A stretch of 64,000 nt of DNA from Alicycliphilus denitrificans_A (GCF_044792555.1 NZ_CP126239.1:217307-281306), one strand, 5' to 3'. Counted from the stretch's first letter, positions 8,280 to 18,152 are shown. The notes: a model not told the origin generated them from the sequence alone. Made by a program: numbers and translations.

Positions 8280-11222
8280 TCAAGCAAGGACCGCTTTGCG
8301 TCTGGAAACACGTTCCAAAAGTTCATCCACGTAAGCTTCGACGGGAAATTCCATGGTGCCCCGGAAGTTGATGCCTGCGTAGTGCACCGGGCCCATGTGG
8401 GCCAGCCAATCTTCCTCGATCGGATGCTTCTCCTTGGCGAACCGATTGACCACTTCTTGCATCTTGTGCGTGTTCCACGCGATCACGACGTTCGTCAGTA
8501 GAGCGTGGCAGCCACTGATGGCGGTCATTTCATCTTCCCGGCGGCCGCGTTTGGGCGCAACCCGCCCGGAGTAGATGGCGCGCTGCAACTGGTGCACAGA
8601 CTCACCGCGGTTCAGGACAGTGTGAATTTCCCGGCGGAAGGACTCGTTGGTGAAGTAGTCGCACAAGAACACCGTTCGCAAGAGCCGGCCCAATCCATCC
8701 AGCGCCTTGAAAACGGGCGAAGCGGCGGCGTGCGAGCCGAGCCGTTCAAGCAGCTGGCGCGGGGTAACCCTGCCGATTTGGAGCGATGCGACGACTCGCA
8801 TGGCTTGGTCCCAGCCCTCAACAATTGACTTCTCGGTGACGTACTTGACTTTCAGGCGCTCCAGATTTTCCGGAATCTTCATGCCGTGGAGCAGCATCAG
8901 CTTGCGCTCGGACAAGCGTGAAAGTTGAGGACACAGATCAAACCCACTGAGCTTGGCGGTGGCCATGGCCACATTGGTGTATCCGTGCGTGTCGACGGCA
9001 AGCCAGGCGAGCCTCTTGTCCTCGGGTTGGTTCTTGTTGTACCAGTGCGCGCCATGTACCGCAACTGCGGCCTGCCGGGTGTTCAACACGATGGGCTGGT
9101 CATAGAAGATGCCGTAATTGTTGAGTATGTGTGTGTAGATCCCAACAGCAAACGTGTGCCGCCGGGGATCCACGCGAGCGTTAAAAAGGCGATTGCTTGC
9201 GTCCAGCGCCATCATGTCGGAGGAGCCCTTGTCGCCTTTGCCCCACAGGGCCGCGATGGGGTGTTCGGCCTGAAATGCCAATACGCGACTGTTGGCCAGC
9301 CGGACGCGCTCGGAGTTTTCCAGGATGCGCATCGCCGAGGCAATGTGGGAGAGTTCCACTTTGGGAATGATCGCCGCGACGCCGGCGACATCGTTCTCGG
9401 TGCCCATGGCAAACACCGCGCCGTAAAGGGCAATCAGTTCCCGCACCGAGGTGGCTTTGCGACCCAGCAGGCACTCACTGAATTTCGTCTTCGCGTCGAT
9501 CTCAATCACGATGTTTTCAAACTTCTGCGGACCTATGATCTTGAAAATGGCATCGCGGGTGCGCGAGACACTCATGTCAATGTCCTGAGGCGACAGTCTG
9601 GGCAGGCTGATCTCGCCGTTCTCATTGATCTCGACCTTGCCCGCCGCAACCGCCTCGGACAAGGCCTGCAGCCCGACTTCGCAGTTGTGACGCACCCCCT
9701 TGAGGTACAGCTTTGGCTCCGAATACAGTCCAAGACCGCCAATAAGTTGCTTGCGGTCACGCTCCCAGACGTCCATCGGAATCAAGAATTCTTCGCGGTT
9801 CTTGTGCTTCCAGCTGTGGTCCACCCACAAGCTGCCACCTCGCAGACCTTGATGAATGGCCAATGCAGCTGAGGCTTGCAACGCGCCAAGGGCCCGTGCG
9901 CGGTCGAGGCCATCGATCAGTTCGCGCCAAGCCGGGTCGGTGATCGAAGAGTCGAACTCCGCAGGGAGTTCCTTCGCCCCCATCTCCTGGAGTTCGCGCA
10001 ATGCCTTGACCTGAGCCAATGCCTTGTTGCCTTCCGGCCCTTCGATTTCCACATTGGAAAATGCACTGAGCACCGCGCCCAGTGCGAAACGCTCACCTGC
10101 TAAGTGCTCACGCACGAGCGCCGAACCTGACAGGTTCGCTGTGGCCTGGTCAAGCGGGTACATCTCCTGCAGGGCCTGAACTTTTTGCTGATCGGTGGTG
10201 TCGCTGGCATGTATAAGCTCGCGTACACGAATCTCTCGCTGGGCGTACTCCGCAGCCGACTGGGCGCGTTTGGTTTGGACTCGGTTACGGCCGTGGCCGA
10301 TCATCCGATTGAGTTGTCTGCCTGCTGTGTAAAAGGCATCGTCAGTGAATTCCAACAGGGTCGCCCGCAGGAAGCACGCGAGTTCCAGTGCCTGGGTATC
10401 CTCGGCCAGAGCACGGGTTGCCGACGGTGGTCGATGGACCACGGCGCGCGCAAAGGCCTTGATGCGTTCCGCACCGATGGCATCGATTTGCCACTCGTGA
10501 ACGCCAAGTGTCTTCAAGTGGTCGATTTTCTTGCCAGCCTCGGAAAGCGATTTCAACCCGTGTTTGCCGGGCTGCTCCTTTAGCCAATCGAGTATCGTTC
10601 CGCCGGTTCGCCCTTTGCGGCTGCTGAAGACATTCTTGATTGCCGCTGACAACTGTGCAGGAGGCACCTTGCTGCGCACCAGCTCAATTGCAGTCGCAAC
10701 CACCGCCTCAAAGGCGGCATTTGCGATGCTGCGAATAACTCTTTCAATGGGGATGAGCAGCCGGTGCTCGACCAACCAAAGTTCAGCGCGCTTAACCAAG
10801 TCCTCCACACTCACGGCGGTTGTGGAAAGCGCGCGCAGGGCGTCCTTCAGCTCTTCCAAGTCCTTTTCTTGCGGCGCTGCGAGGTTCGCAAGGTTGGCCA
10901 GCACCCATTGTTTGTGATCCGTCAGGGTAGCTGGGCGACGGTAGATCGAGCGCAGGGTAGCGATGGACCTCTCATTGATCTGCAGCTCCGCGCACAGGTA
11001 TTTGAGCAGGATGGACGGAACGACATTCAGACTTTCCAGGGGCCTGCCGGAGGCCCGGAGAAAGACCAGCAAAACAGCCGGGCCAAGGGCGTTTTCTTTG
11101 TACCTTTCTTTTAGCTTTTTGACTTCGTCGGCAGACAGGCGAAAGCACAGGCCGACGTCTACGTCGGTCAGGTTCTTTGGGAAAGTTGTTGCGCCAACAA
11201 AGCGCTGGTGAAAACCGAGCAT
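8280..11222 (-). CDS. tnpA: Tn3-family transposase
   Basis: Full-length (980 aa) Tn3-family transposase that carries out replicative transposition at 38-bp ends. The N-terminal DUF4158-type region is followed by the DDE core: EIDAKTKFSECLLG (first Asp), AWLAVDTHGYTNVAM (second Asp) and the C-terminal LNRGESVHQLQRAIYSG (Glu). GGGAGG precedes the start at 11222. It shares the core layout with the IS1071 transposase nearby but is clearly a different protein. The gene is intact although the element lacks one end, so it could only act in trans or on a partner end. Confidence 0.93.
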   Translation of the reverse strand: MLGFHQRFVGATTFPKNLTDVDVGLCFRLSADEVKKLKERYKENALGPAVLLVFLRASGRPLESLNVVPSILLKYLCAELQINERSIATLRSIYRRPATLTDHKQWVLANLANLAAPQEKDLEELKDALRALSTTAVSVEDLVKRAELWLVEHRLLIPIERVIRSIANAAFEAVVATAIELVRSKVPPAQLSAAIKNVFSSRKGRTGGTILDWLKEQPGKHGLKSLSEAGKKIDHLKTLGVHEWQIDAIGAERIKAFARAVVHRPPSATRALAEDTQALELACFLRATLLEFTDDAFYTAGRQLNRMIGHGRNRVQTKRAQSAAEYAQREIRVRELIHASDTTDQQKVQALQEMYPLDQATANLSGSALVREHLAGERFALGAVLSAFSNVEIEGPEGNKALAQVKALRELQEMGAKELPAEFDSSITDPAWRELIDGLDRARALGALQASAALAIHQGLRGGSLWVDHSWKHKNREEFLIPMDVWERDRKQLIGGLGLYSEPKLYLKGVRHNCEVGLQALSEAVAAGKVEINENGEISLPRLSPQDIDMSVSRTRDAIFKIIGPQKFENIVIEIDAKTKFSECLLGRKATSVRELIALYGAVFAMGTENDVAGVAAIIPKVELSHIASAMRILENSERVRLANSRVLAFQAEHPIAALWGKGDKGSSDMMALDASNRLFNARVDPRRHTFAVGIYTHILNNYGIFYDQPIVLNTRQAAVAVHGAHWYNKNQPEDKRLAWLAVDTHGYTNVAMATAKLSGFDLCPQLSRLSERKLMLLHGMKIPENLERLKVKYVTEKSIVEGWDQAMRVVASLQIGRVTPRQLLERLGSHAAASPVFKALDGLGRLLRTVFLCDYFTNESFRREIHTVLNRGESVHQLQRAIYSGRVAPKRGRREDEMTAISGCHALLTNVVIAWNTHKMQEVVNRFAKEKHPIEEDWLAHMGPVHYAGINFRGTMEFPVEAYVDELLERVSRRKAVLA

Positions 11223-11311
11223 GTCGCCTCCCGGGAACGGAGACTTTGGCGGATAGTTGCTGGAAGGTCAAGAATTGGCCGGGAGCAGCGGAGGCGGGTT
11301 TACCCTATGGT

Positions 11312-11349
11312 CGCAGCGTAAAAGCTGGCAGCAAAAATGAGGTTACCCC
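11312..11349 (-). repeat. Terminal inverted repeat of the Tn3-family element
   Basis: A 38-bp end read from 11349 inward, beginning GGGGTAACCTCA. It abuts the IS1071 sequence exactly: comparison with the complete IS1071 copy shows identity stopping at 11350. Confidence 0.75.
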
Positions 11350-13769
11350 TGTCCGCTCATGACCGAGGCTGCCAGGTGCACCAGACTATCCCAATGCTTT
11401 TCGATCAAAGCGACGTCGACATTGGCTTCGCACACCGCAGCGATTTCTGCGGGCACTTTGGTGCCGCGTGGCACAAAGAGGTGGCGCTGTTTGAGTTCCT
11501 TCAACCGCGGGCAAAGATCAAAACCAAGCAAACGGGCATGTGACATGGCAAAGTCGGTGTAGCCATGGGTATCCACAGCAAGCTGGCTGGTCTCCAGCTT
11601 TTCTTGGCGGATGACACCTTCAATGGCCACGCCCGCCTGGCGCTCATTGAGCACAAAGGGCTGCGCATGGAAGATGCCCCACCGGTCTTTTACATGGGAG
11701 TAGATTCCAATGGAAGGTGTGTTGCGCCGAGGATCAAGCCGGGCTTGCCACACCCGTTTGGTGGTCTCCATGCTCATCATGTCAGAAGATGCCAAATCGG
11801 ACCGCCCCCAGGTGGCGGCAATCGGGTGTCGCTGCATGAATTCCAGCACAGCCTGGCAGGCCTGGCTCAGACGCCGTTCGTCCCGCGCCCAGCGCATGGC
11901 CTGGCGAATGCTGGTGGCAGACAATTGCGGAATCATGCGCGCGCATTCGACCGCAGTCAGACTGGTGCCGTGGGCCATGATGCCGGCATAGACCATCAGC
12001 AGCTCGTCGGTAGAGCGCGGCTCACGTCCGAGCATGATCCAGCTAAAGCGCACCTGGGCGTCAACGGCCAGAATCACTTCCGGCAATTGAACCTCACCGA
12101 TGCGGTGATCCAAAGCCGCGCGCAGCTTGGTCACTTCTGGGTCTTCGTCCTCTGCGGGCAATGGCGACAAATGGAGTTCATCATCCACGCGCAGTACGCC
12201 ACTGCGGGCTGCAGCGGCCACCGCATCGACACCGGCAGTTACTCTGGCCAGCAAAGGCTTCAAGAAAGTGGCAGCCTTGCTGGGTAACGATAGACGGGCA
12301 TAGTGTTTCTTGGACTCTGCCTGCCAACGCTCGTCCGTGAAGAACAAGCGCGCACGACCCCGAAAGCTCAGGCTGTGCTCAATCCAGACCGAGCCATTGC
12401 GCACCGCGCGGCGCAGGGCAAACAGGGTGGCCACCTCCAACGCCTGAAACGCCCGTTCCCGGTCTGGGCTGGAGATCGAAACCTGCCAGATCATTCCCAG
12501 ACTTGGTGCCACCACTTCAACTGGCAGCTTTCTGGATCCTTTGAGATATAAAGCTTGCAGCTTGGCAAGGTACTCGATGGCAGGATGCTCGCCGGTGGCC
12601 TGCCAGGGCAGCTTTGCAATGGCGACGAGCAACGACCGCACGGGGCGAATTCCATCAATCAATCCCTCGCGGACCAGGGAGGCCCTGCTCGGTGGTTTGC
12701 GTTTCTGGGTTTCGGTGATCAAGGCTTCAAGACGGGCACGCAACTCAGCATCTGGCACCGCACCTTGCGCGCTCAAGGCAACAAGTTCGCCGAGCAGCGT
12801 TTTGTACATTGCGGCCCAATTGACGGTAGCGGGGACATCGGCGGCAGCCTGACGCCACAGATCGGCGATCCGGCGCTGCACCATAAGGATCAACTGGTCT
12901 GTGGTGGTGAACAGGCAATACCGAAGAAAGCATGCGACCTCCACGGTGCGCGCTGGCTCTTTGATCTTGGCTCCGGCTGAGGGCGGCCTGGAGACAAGTC
13001 GGCGCGCGTAGCGGCGCAAGATGAGATCGGGGATGTCTGCCAGGTGCTTATGAACGTCCAGCGTGTAAAGCAGGTCGATGCGCTCCAGTACCTCGCTGAT
13101 TTGGCGGGTTGAGTGTTTCGCCGGTGCAGCCCATAGCCAACTCTGCTGGGTTTGTCCATCTGGGCGCAGCTCTGAAACTGAGGCTCGCCAGCGATCAAGT
13201 GTTGCTGGATCAACGCTGGCGGCGATGGCGGTGCCTGTTTCAACTTCAAGCTGGGCAAGTGCCGCCGCAATCAGTGTCCGAATTGCCCGCTCGTGCACGA
13301 TCACCAGCTTGTTCTTGTACAGCCATTGACGCGCCCGCACGAGTAGCTGATCGCGGTCGGCGCAGCGCGCCACTTCGTCGCGCAGTTCACGTACCAGTGA
13401 GCGGCGCTGGTGCTCGCTCATCCACTGGAATCCAAGGACCGTGCAGGCTACTTGTTGGTGATCGAATAGCGTGCGCCCGCGTTCATACATGGCTCTCAGC
13501 GAGGCGACTTCTGGTGCTGCAATGCCAAGCTCGTTGCCAAGGTGGCGCCACAAGGCTACTGGAATTACCCGAAAGGCACCGAGCAAACGCCCACTCATGC
13601 GCAGGAAACCAATATGGAGCGCCAGACCAAGCTTGTGGGAATCACCTCGGCGTGCATTGATTGCGTCGCGCTCGGCACCATCGAAGGTGAAAAATGCCTT
13701 CATCTCGAAGTCGCTGATATCGCGGGGGAGCCCACGCATCCCCAAAAACGTTGTGTGCCAACCCTGCAT
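11343..13769 (-). pseudogene. tnpA: IS1071 transposase, truncated at the C-terminus
   Basis: Encodes about 806 residues identical to the start of the 971-aa IS1071 transposase, then runs into the neighbouring Tn3 terminal repeat and stops two codons later (ending SGQG). About 165 C-terminal residues are lost, including the catalytic Glu region near RRVLNRGEAVNALKRA. The first two catalytic Asp regions (AVDAQVRFSW and LAVDTHGYTDFA) remain. The product is almost certainly inactive. Confidence 0.9.
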
Positions 13770-13914
13770 CGTGAACCTCAAAAGTGGGAGGCCACCATAC
13801 CCGTTTACAAAGCGAACAGGAAAGTCAATGAAATCAACGGTCTACCCAGACCACCCCCGCGCCAGTGCTAGCTTTGCGTACCGTCACTTATTGCACTGAA
13901 AACGAGGAGACCCC
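11350..13914 (-). mobile_element. IS1071 remnant, 3' end lost
   Basis: About 2.56 kb of IS1071, apparently identical by eye to the complete copy at 26962-30165 but in the opposite orientation. Its outer terminal repeat is intact (13805-13914). The other end stops at 11350, where a Tn3-family terminal repeat begins. With the complete copy it brackets 13915-26961 in an inverted arrangement, as in a composite transposon. Confidence 0.92.
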
Positions 13915-13941
13915 TATAAATACCATTGATCTTGCTACTCA

Positions 13942-13983
13942 TTGATCCATAACAAGTTTTTCTTGGCACGGCGTTCGCATAGT
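13942..13983 (+). promoter_or_regulatory. FNR/NnrR-type site and -10 box before nirK
   Basis: TTGATCCATAACAA at 13942-13955 matches the FNR/NnrR/Dnr palindrome TTGAT-N4-ATCAA except for one base in the second half. A -10-like CATAGT lies at 13978-13983. If transcription starts near 13990, the site is centred at about -41.5, the class II activator position. This fits oxygen- or NO-controlled nirK expression. The promoter lies just inside the IS1071 boundary at 13914. Confidence 0.6.
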
Positions 13984-14023
13984 CAGTACTGCCGCACCGG
14001 CAGAAAAGATCAAGGAACCCACC

Positions 14024-15496
14024 ATGCAACGCAACTTTTGCTTCGGCGTGATCACCGCCGCCATCTATGTCATGACCACGGCCTTGTCCGTGCATGCCCA
14101 GCCGGCCGCCCATTCGACGCACTTGGCTGCATCGAGCAGTCCCGCAACTTCGGCAGTTCAGTCTGCAGCTACCAAGCGCTACGAGCTGCACACCAACATC
14201 GTCGATGGCAAGATGGTGTTCGTCGACGACAAGGGCCAGGTGAACCCCACGCTCGCGGCCAATGCGGGCGACACGGTCGAGATCGCGCTCCAAAGCGGCG
14301 AAGGCGCTGAGCACGACTTGGTGATTCCCGAGCTGAACGTCGCGTCAGCGAAATTCAGCGCTGGTACCGGCAAGACCACGCTGCGCTTCAAGGTGCCGCG
14401 CTCGGGCACCTTCACCTACTACTGCTCGATCCCAGGTCATCGGCAGATTGGCATGGAGGGAAAACTCCAAGTGAGCGGACCAGCGGTCGCCGAAGCGGGC
14501 ACGCCCCCCGCTGCGAAATCCGATTCGAGCCAGGCCGCGCTCTACACTCCTGCGCCGGTGCCCCAGCGCGCGGCCGACCCGTCTGCCGTCAGCGTCGCTG
14601 CCAATCCCTCGGCGGTGCCCGCCGCCATCGGCAGCCGTGCGCCGAAAACGCTCAAATACCGCATGGAGACGGTCGAGCTGCCAGGCAAGCTCGATGACGG
14701 CACCAGCTTCACCTACTGGACTTTCGATCGCCAAGTACCCGGCCCCATGCTGCGCGCGCGCGTGGGCGACACGGTCGAGTTGACGCTGGCCAATGCCCGC
14801 GACAGCAAGATGATCCATTCGATCGACCTGCACTCCGTCACGGGTGGTCATGGCGGCGGCGAGCACACACAGGTGGCGCCCGGCCAGGAAAAGACCATTG
14901 CCTTCAAGGCGCTCAACCCTGGCCTGTACGTCTACCACTGCGCCACGCCGCTGGTGCCGCAGCACATCGCGGCCGGCATGTACGGAATGATCCTGGTCGA
15001 GCCCGAAGGTGGCCTCACCAAGGTGGACCGCGAGTACTACGTGATGCAGGGCGAGATGTACACCGGCCGGCCGCACGGTGCCAAGGTGCATCAGGAGGCC
15101 GACCTCGAGAAGATGGCCAATGAGCTGCCCGACTATTACGTCTTCAACGGGGCAGTCGGCGCGTTGAGCAAGACCCATACGCTCCAGGCCAAGGTGGGCG
15201 AGACCGTGCGCATCTTCTTCGGCGTCGGCGGGCCCAACAAGATCTCGTCGTTCCACGTCATCGGGGAAATCTTCGACACCGTGTACAGCGAAGGCTCATT
15301 CTCGGGCCTCAAGCACGACGTGCAGACCACGCTGGTGGCACCCGGCGGCGCGACCATCGTCGAGATCAAGGTGCAGCACCCCGGCAGCTACCTCCTGGTG
15401 GACCACGCCCTGTCGCGCGCCGGCAAGGGCGCGGTTGGCGTGCTCGAAGTCACTGGCGAGCCCGTGCCCGGCGTTTACAAGGCTGGCGCCCTGTAA
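14024..15496 (+). CDS. nirK: Copper nitrite reductase NirK with N-terminal cupredoxin domain
   Basis: Periplasmic enzyme reducing nitrite to nitric oxide, 490 aa. After a signal peptide (about 1-25) comes an extra cupredoxin domain (about 52-152) with a full type 1 copper set: H97, C134, H139, M144. An Ala/Pro-rich linker (about 153-205) leads to the two-domain NirK core. There the type 1 site is H265, C306, H314, M319. The type 2 site is H270, H305, H461, and the catalytic pair is D268 and H411 (SSFHVIGEIFD, as in AniA-like enzymes). A fused N-terminal blue-copper domain is known from Hyphomicrobium NirK and probably acts as a built-in electron donor. It is the first gene inside the IS1071 boundary. 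Confidence 0.93.
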   Translation: MQRNFCFGVITAAIYVMTTALSVHAQPAAHSTHLAASSSPATSAVQSAATKRYELHTNIVDGKMVFVDDKGQVNPTLAANAGDTVEIALQSGEGAEHDLVIPELNVASAKFSAGTGKTTLRFKVPRSGTFTYYCSIPGHRQIGMEGKLQVSGPAVAEAGTPPAAKSDSSQAALYTPAPVPQRAADPSAVSVAANPSAVPAAIGSRAPKTLKYRMETVELPGKLDDGTSFTYWTFDRQVPGPMLRARVGDTVELTLANARDSKMIHSIDLHSVTGGHGGGEHTQVAPGQEKTIAFKALNPGLYVYHCATPLVPQHIAAGMYGMILVEPEGGLTKVDREYYVMQGEMYTGRPHGAKVHQEADLEKMANELPDYYVFNGAVGALSKTHTLQAKVGETVRIFFGVGGPNKISSFHVIGEIFDTVYSEGSFSGLKHDVQTTLVAPGGATIVEIKVQHPGSYLLVDHALSRAGKGAVGVLEVTGEPVPGVYKAGAL

Positions 15497-15560
15497 CCCA
15501 TCTCAGTTTGCCCAATCACCGGCATCGGTAGACTGAAAATCCAATATTAGGTCGCCCAAA

Positions 15561-16244
15561 ATGCGCATTCTGGTTGTCGAAGACGAACCCAAAGTTGCCC
15601 AAGCCCTGAAGACCGGTCTTTCCGGCGAGGGATACGAGGTGACGCTGGCCGCCACCGGAGAGGATGGGTTCTTTCTCATCTCCTCGGCAGTCTTCGATTT
15701 CGTCATCCTGGACATCATGTTGCCGGGGCGCGACGGGCTGGAGATGCTGGCCGCCATGCGCAAACTAGGTCAATCGACACCCGTATTGATCCTTTCAGCC
15801 CGGGATACCGTGGAAGATCGTATCAGGGGCCTCGACCTGGGCGCCGACGACTACCTGGTCAAACCATTTGCCTTCGACGAACTGCTGGCCCGCATCCGCG
15901 CCTTGCTCCGCCGCGGGCGGCCAAAGGAAACGCTGCGCCTGAAGGCCGCCGATGTCGAGATGGATCTGGTCACCCGCAGCGTCCGCCGTGCTGGCATGGC
16001 GCTGGAACTGACCACTCGGGAGTTTGAGCTGCTGGAGTTCCTGTTACGCCATCAGGGCAGCCTGGTTTCCCGCGAAATGATTGCCCGGGATGTCTGGAAA
16101 ACGGCACAACGAGCCACGCCGCTGGATAACGTCATCGATGTCCATATCGGCCGATTGCGGCGAAAGCTCGACGATGGCCATACCCAAAAACTCATCCACA
16201 CACTGCGCGGGGTGGGTTTCATGCTGCGCGAAGAAGCCCTGTAG
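15561..16244 (+). CDS. OmpR-family response regulator
   Basis: DNA-binding response regulator of 227 aa. The receiver domain (about 1-115) has the acidic pair ED near residue 7, the phosphorylated Asp D51 (VILDIMLPG) and the switch Lys in DDYLVKPF. The C-terminal winged helix (about 125-225) is typical of OmpR/CusR regulators (LTTREFELLEFLLRHQG; NVIDVHIGRLRRKLDD; TLRGVGFML). It is 64 bp after nirK. The only sensor kinase of this island is 3 kb downstream, beyond a cytochrome and a porin, and is the likely partner. The signal is unknown; a metal, nitrite or redox cue would fit the neighbours. Confidence 0.93.
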   Translation: MRILVVEDEPKVAQALKTGLSGEGYEVTLAATGEDGFFLISSAVFDFVILDIMLPGRDGLEMLAAMRKLGQSTPVLILSARDTVEDRIRGLDLGADDYLVKPFAFDELLARIRALLRRGRPKETLRLKAADVEMDLVTRSVRRAGMALELTTREFELLEFLLRHQGSLVSREMIARDVWKTAQRATPLDNVIDVHIGRLRRKLDDGHTQKLIHTLRGVGFMLREEAL

Positions 16245-16310
16245 GCCATCGCCAGCATGCCAATTTTTTGCAGAAACAACTTCCCGAAAACTTGTAGAAG
16301 GGGGACTTCC

Positions 16311-18092
16311 ATGAGAAACATCGCAACAACATCCTGGCTAAGACGGATAGGACGGTATTCCATCGTCGCTATCGGCCTGGCCGGATTTATCAACCTGGCT
16401 TCGGCGCAAACCACGCTGACGCCAACCGAAACCATGTCGGCGGCCCGCGAGGCGCACCGGGTCGAGTCGGGGCAGAAGTTCTTCGGCGACGCCAAGTATG
16501 CCGGCAGCGACAGTTGCCAGTCCTGCCACGAGAAGCAATACGGCGAATGGAAGGCCACCTGGCATTCCAAGATGCAACGTGCCGTGTCCCCCGATGTCAT
16601 CGTCGGCGATTTCAACAACCGGATCATCACTTACAAGGACGTGGCCGCCAAGGACAAGGACAGCAAGCCGGTCAAGGACAAGGACGGCAAGCCGGTCAAG
16701 CTGACCTTCCAGGTCCGCGCCCACCGCGAGGGCGACAAGTTCTTCTTCACCGTGCTCGACAAGGACAATCCGGCCAACGACCAGACCTACGAGATTTACA
16801 AGGTCTTGGGCGGCAAGTGGGACCAGCAATACGAGATCAAGGTCGGCGAGAACCTGCTGCCGGGGATACTGCGCTGGTCGGTCGAAAACAAGGACTGGAT
16901 CAATAATTCCTACCGCCCTTACGACTGGGTGGTGCCGGACGGCACGCCCGACGGCCGCCCGCGCAAGATGGAAGAACTGCCGAAGAACCGCTTCGCCGAG
17001 GGCAAATGCTCGGGCTGCCATACCACCGGCAACGACTTTTTCAAGGACGAAGCCGCCGGTCACTGGAAGGTCAAGCCGAACGGCAAGAGCGAGATGGCCG
17101 TCGGCTGCGAGCGCTGCCACGGCCCGGCGAGCAAGCATGTGGCCGAGGCGGAGGAAGCGAAAGCGTCCGGCAAGAAGCTCGCGCCGGAGGCAACGACTAT
17201 CGTCCATCCGCTGAAGGATCTCAACAGCCTGCAACAGACCGAGTTGTGCGCCCAATGCCACGGGCGCCACGCCAACAAGAAGATCCCCGACCTCGCCTTC
17301 CAGACAGGCTTCCGTCCCGGCGATGTCGACATGACCACCCGCGGCCGCTTCTGGAACTATTCGGGCACGCCTGACCCGGAAGAGAACTATTACTTCTGGC
17401 CCAACGACTGGTCCAAGCGCAACCGCCAGCAATGGCAGGACTTCACCAAGAGCAAGCACTTCACCAAGGCCGGCATGACCTGCCTGACCTGCCATACCTT
17501 CCACGGCGAGCCGGAGAAAACCCAGCTCCGCATGAAGCCCGAACAACTGTGCGTCTCCTGCCATAGCAACGGCGGCTATGCCAAGCGCCCCAACGCCGAG
17601 ATGTTCAAGGACAGTCCGATGGAGAAGGCTGGGGTGCAGTGTATCGATTGCCACATGCCGAAGAACGGCTACCGGTCCGGTCCGACGGCCGACAAACCAC
17701 ATCCGTGGGATGTCACTGCGCACACCTTCATGGTGGCGAAACCGGAGATGGAATTGCGCCAGGGCATCCGCAGCAGTTGCGCGACCTGCCATGAAGGCGC
17801 AGGCAAGAAGTTGCAGTCCGGTGTTCAGACTCCAGCTTTCGACACCAACACCCTCGACATCATGCTCAAGCAAAAGCAGGCCATGACACGGGCCGACATT
17901 GACGAGGTGGAAAAACTGCTGAAGTCGGTTTCGACCAAGAACCCGCAGGCCAAAAAACTGGCCGACGAGGCGCGCGGCAAGCTGAACTTCGTACTGCTCG
18001 ACGGTAGCCTCGGTTTCCACAATCAGGAGAAGGCGATGGCTAGCATTGCCGAGGCCAAAAAACTGGCCGAGAAGGCTGCCAAGAGCAAGTAA
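16311..18092 (+). CDS. Octaheme c-type cytochrome (c554-like)
   Basis: Exported multihaem cytochrome of 593 aa with eight CXXCH motifs at residues 69-73, 233-237, 266-270, 313-317, 391-395, 414-418, 444-448 and 490-494. No CXXCK motif of NrfA type is seen. The N-terminal signal peptide ends near ASA (32); GGGG lies 6 bp before the chosen start, which removes 18 unlikely residues. The first haem region (YAGSDSCQSCHEKQYGEW) looks like cytochrome c554/c' proteins, and residues 391-418 like doubled-CXXCH domains. A lysine-rich insert lies near 108-130, and the C-terminus is Lys/Ala-rich. It could pass electrons to or from NirK or act as a reductase itself; substrate unknown. Confidence 0.92.
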   Translation: MRNIATTSWLRRIGRYSIVAIGLAGFINLASAQTTLTPTETMSAAREAHRVESGQKFFGDAKYAGSDSCQSCHEKQYGEWKATWHSKMQRAVSPDVIVGDFNNRIITYKDVAAKDKDSKPVKDKDGKPVKLTFQVRAHREGDKFFFTVLDKDNPANDQTYEIYKVLGGKWDQQYEIKVGENLLPGILRWSVENKDWINNSYRPYDWVVPDGTPDGRPRKMEELPKNRFAEGKCSGCHTTGNDFFKDEAAGHWKVKPNGKSEMAVGCERCHGPASKHVAEAEEAKASGKKLAPEATTIVHPLKDLNSLQQTELCAQCHGRHANKKIPDLAFQTGFRPGDVDMTTRGRFWNYSGTPDPEENYYFWPNDWSKRNRQQWQDFTKSKHFTKAGMTCLTCHTFHGEPEKTQLRMKPEQLCVSCHSNGGYAKRPNAEMFKDSPMEKAGVQCIDCHMPKNGYRSGPTADKPHPWDVTAHTFMVAKPEMELRQGIRSSCATCHEGAGKKLQSGVQTPAFDTNTLDIMLKQKQAMTRADIDEVEKLLKSVSTKNPQAKKLADEARGKLNFVLLDGSLGFHNQEKAMASIAEAKKLAEKAAKSK

Positions 18093-18106
18093 GCATTTTT
18101 TGAATC

Positions 18107-18132
18107 AGGAAGGGGGAACTTTCCCCCTTCCT
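18107..18132 (+). terminator. Strong hairpin between cytochrome and porin genes
   Basis: A perfect 12-bp inverted repeat (AGGAAGGGGGAA, 2-base spacer, then its complement) starts 14 bp after the cytochrome stop. No T-run follows, so it may be a weak terminator, a processing site or a stabiliser that sets different levels for the genes on either side. Confidence 0.45.
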
Positions 18133-18152
18133 ATCGTCAAGAGTCACTATCC

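Larger units (their letters stand above)
8280..11349 (-). mobile_element. Tn3-family element, one end missing
   Basis: A Tn3-family unit with an intact tnpA and one recognisable end. The 38-bp terminal repeat at 11312-11349 starts GGGG when read from the outside and abuts a broken IS1071 at 11350. No matching repeat is visible near 8280, so the other end was probably lost when the neighbouring DNA was rearranged. No resolvase gene is present in this unit. Confidence 0.75.

Noticed and set aside
16311..18092. Calling the octaheme cytochrome an ammonia-forming nitrite reductase or hydroxylamine oxidoreductase
   Set aside because: No CXXCK haem site and no hydroxylamine oxidoreductase hallmark is visible; only c554-like features are supported.
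18107..18132. Firm annotation of the hairpin as an intrinsic terminator
   Set aside because: No T-run follows the stem, so it is kept only as a low-confidence terminator-like structure.
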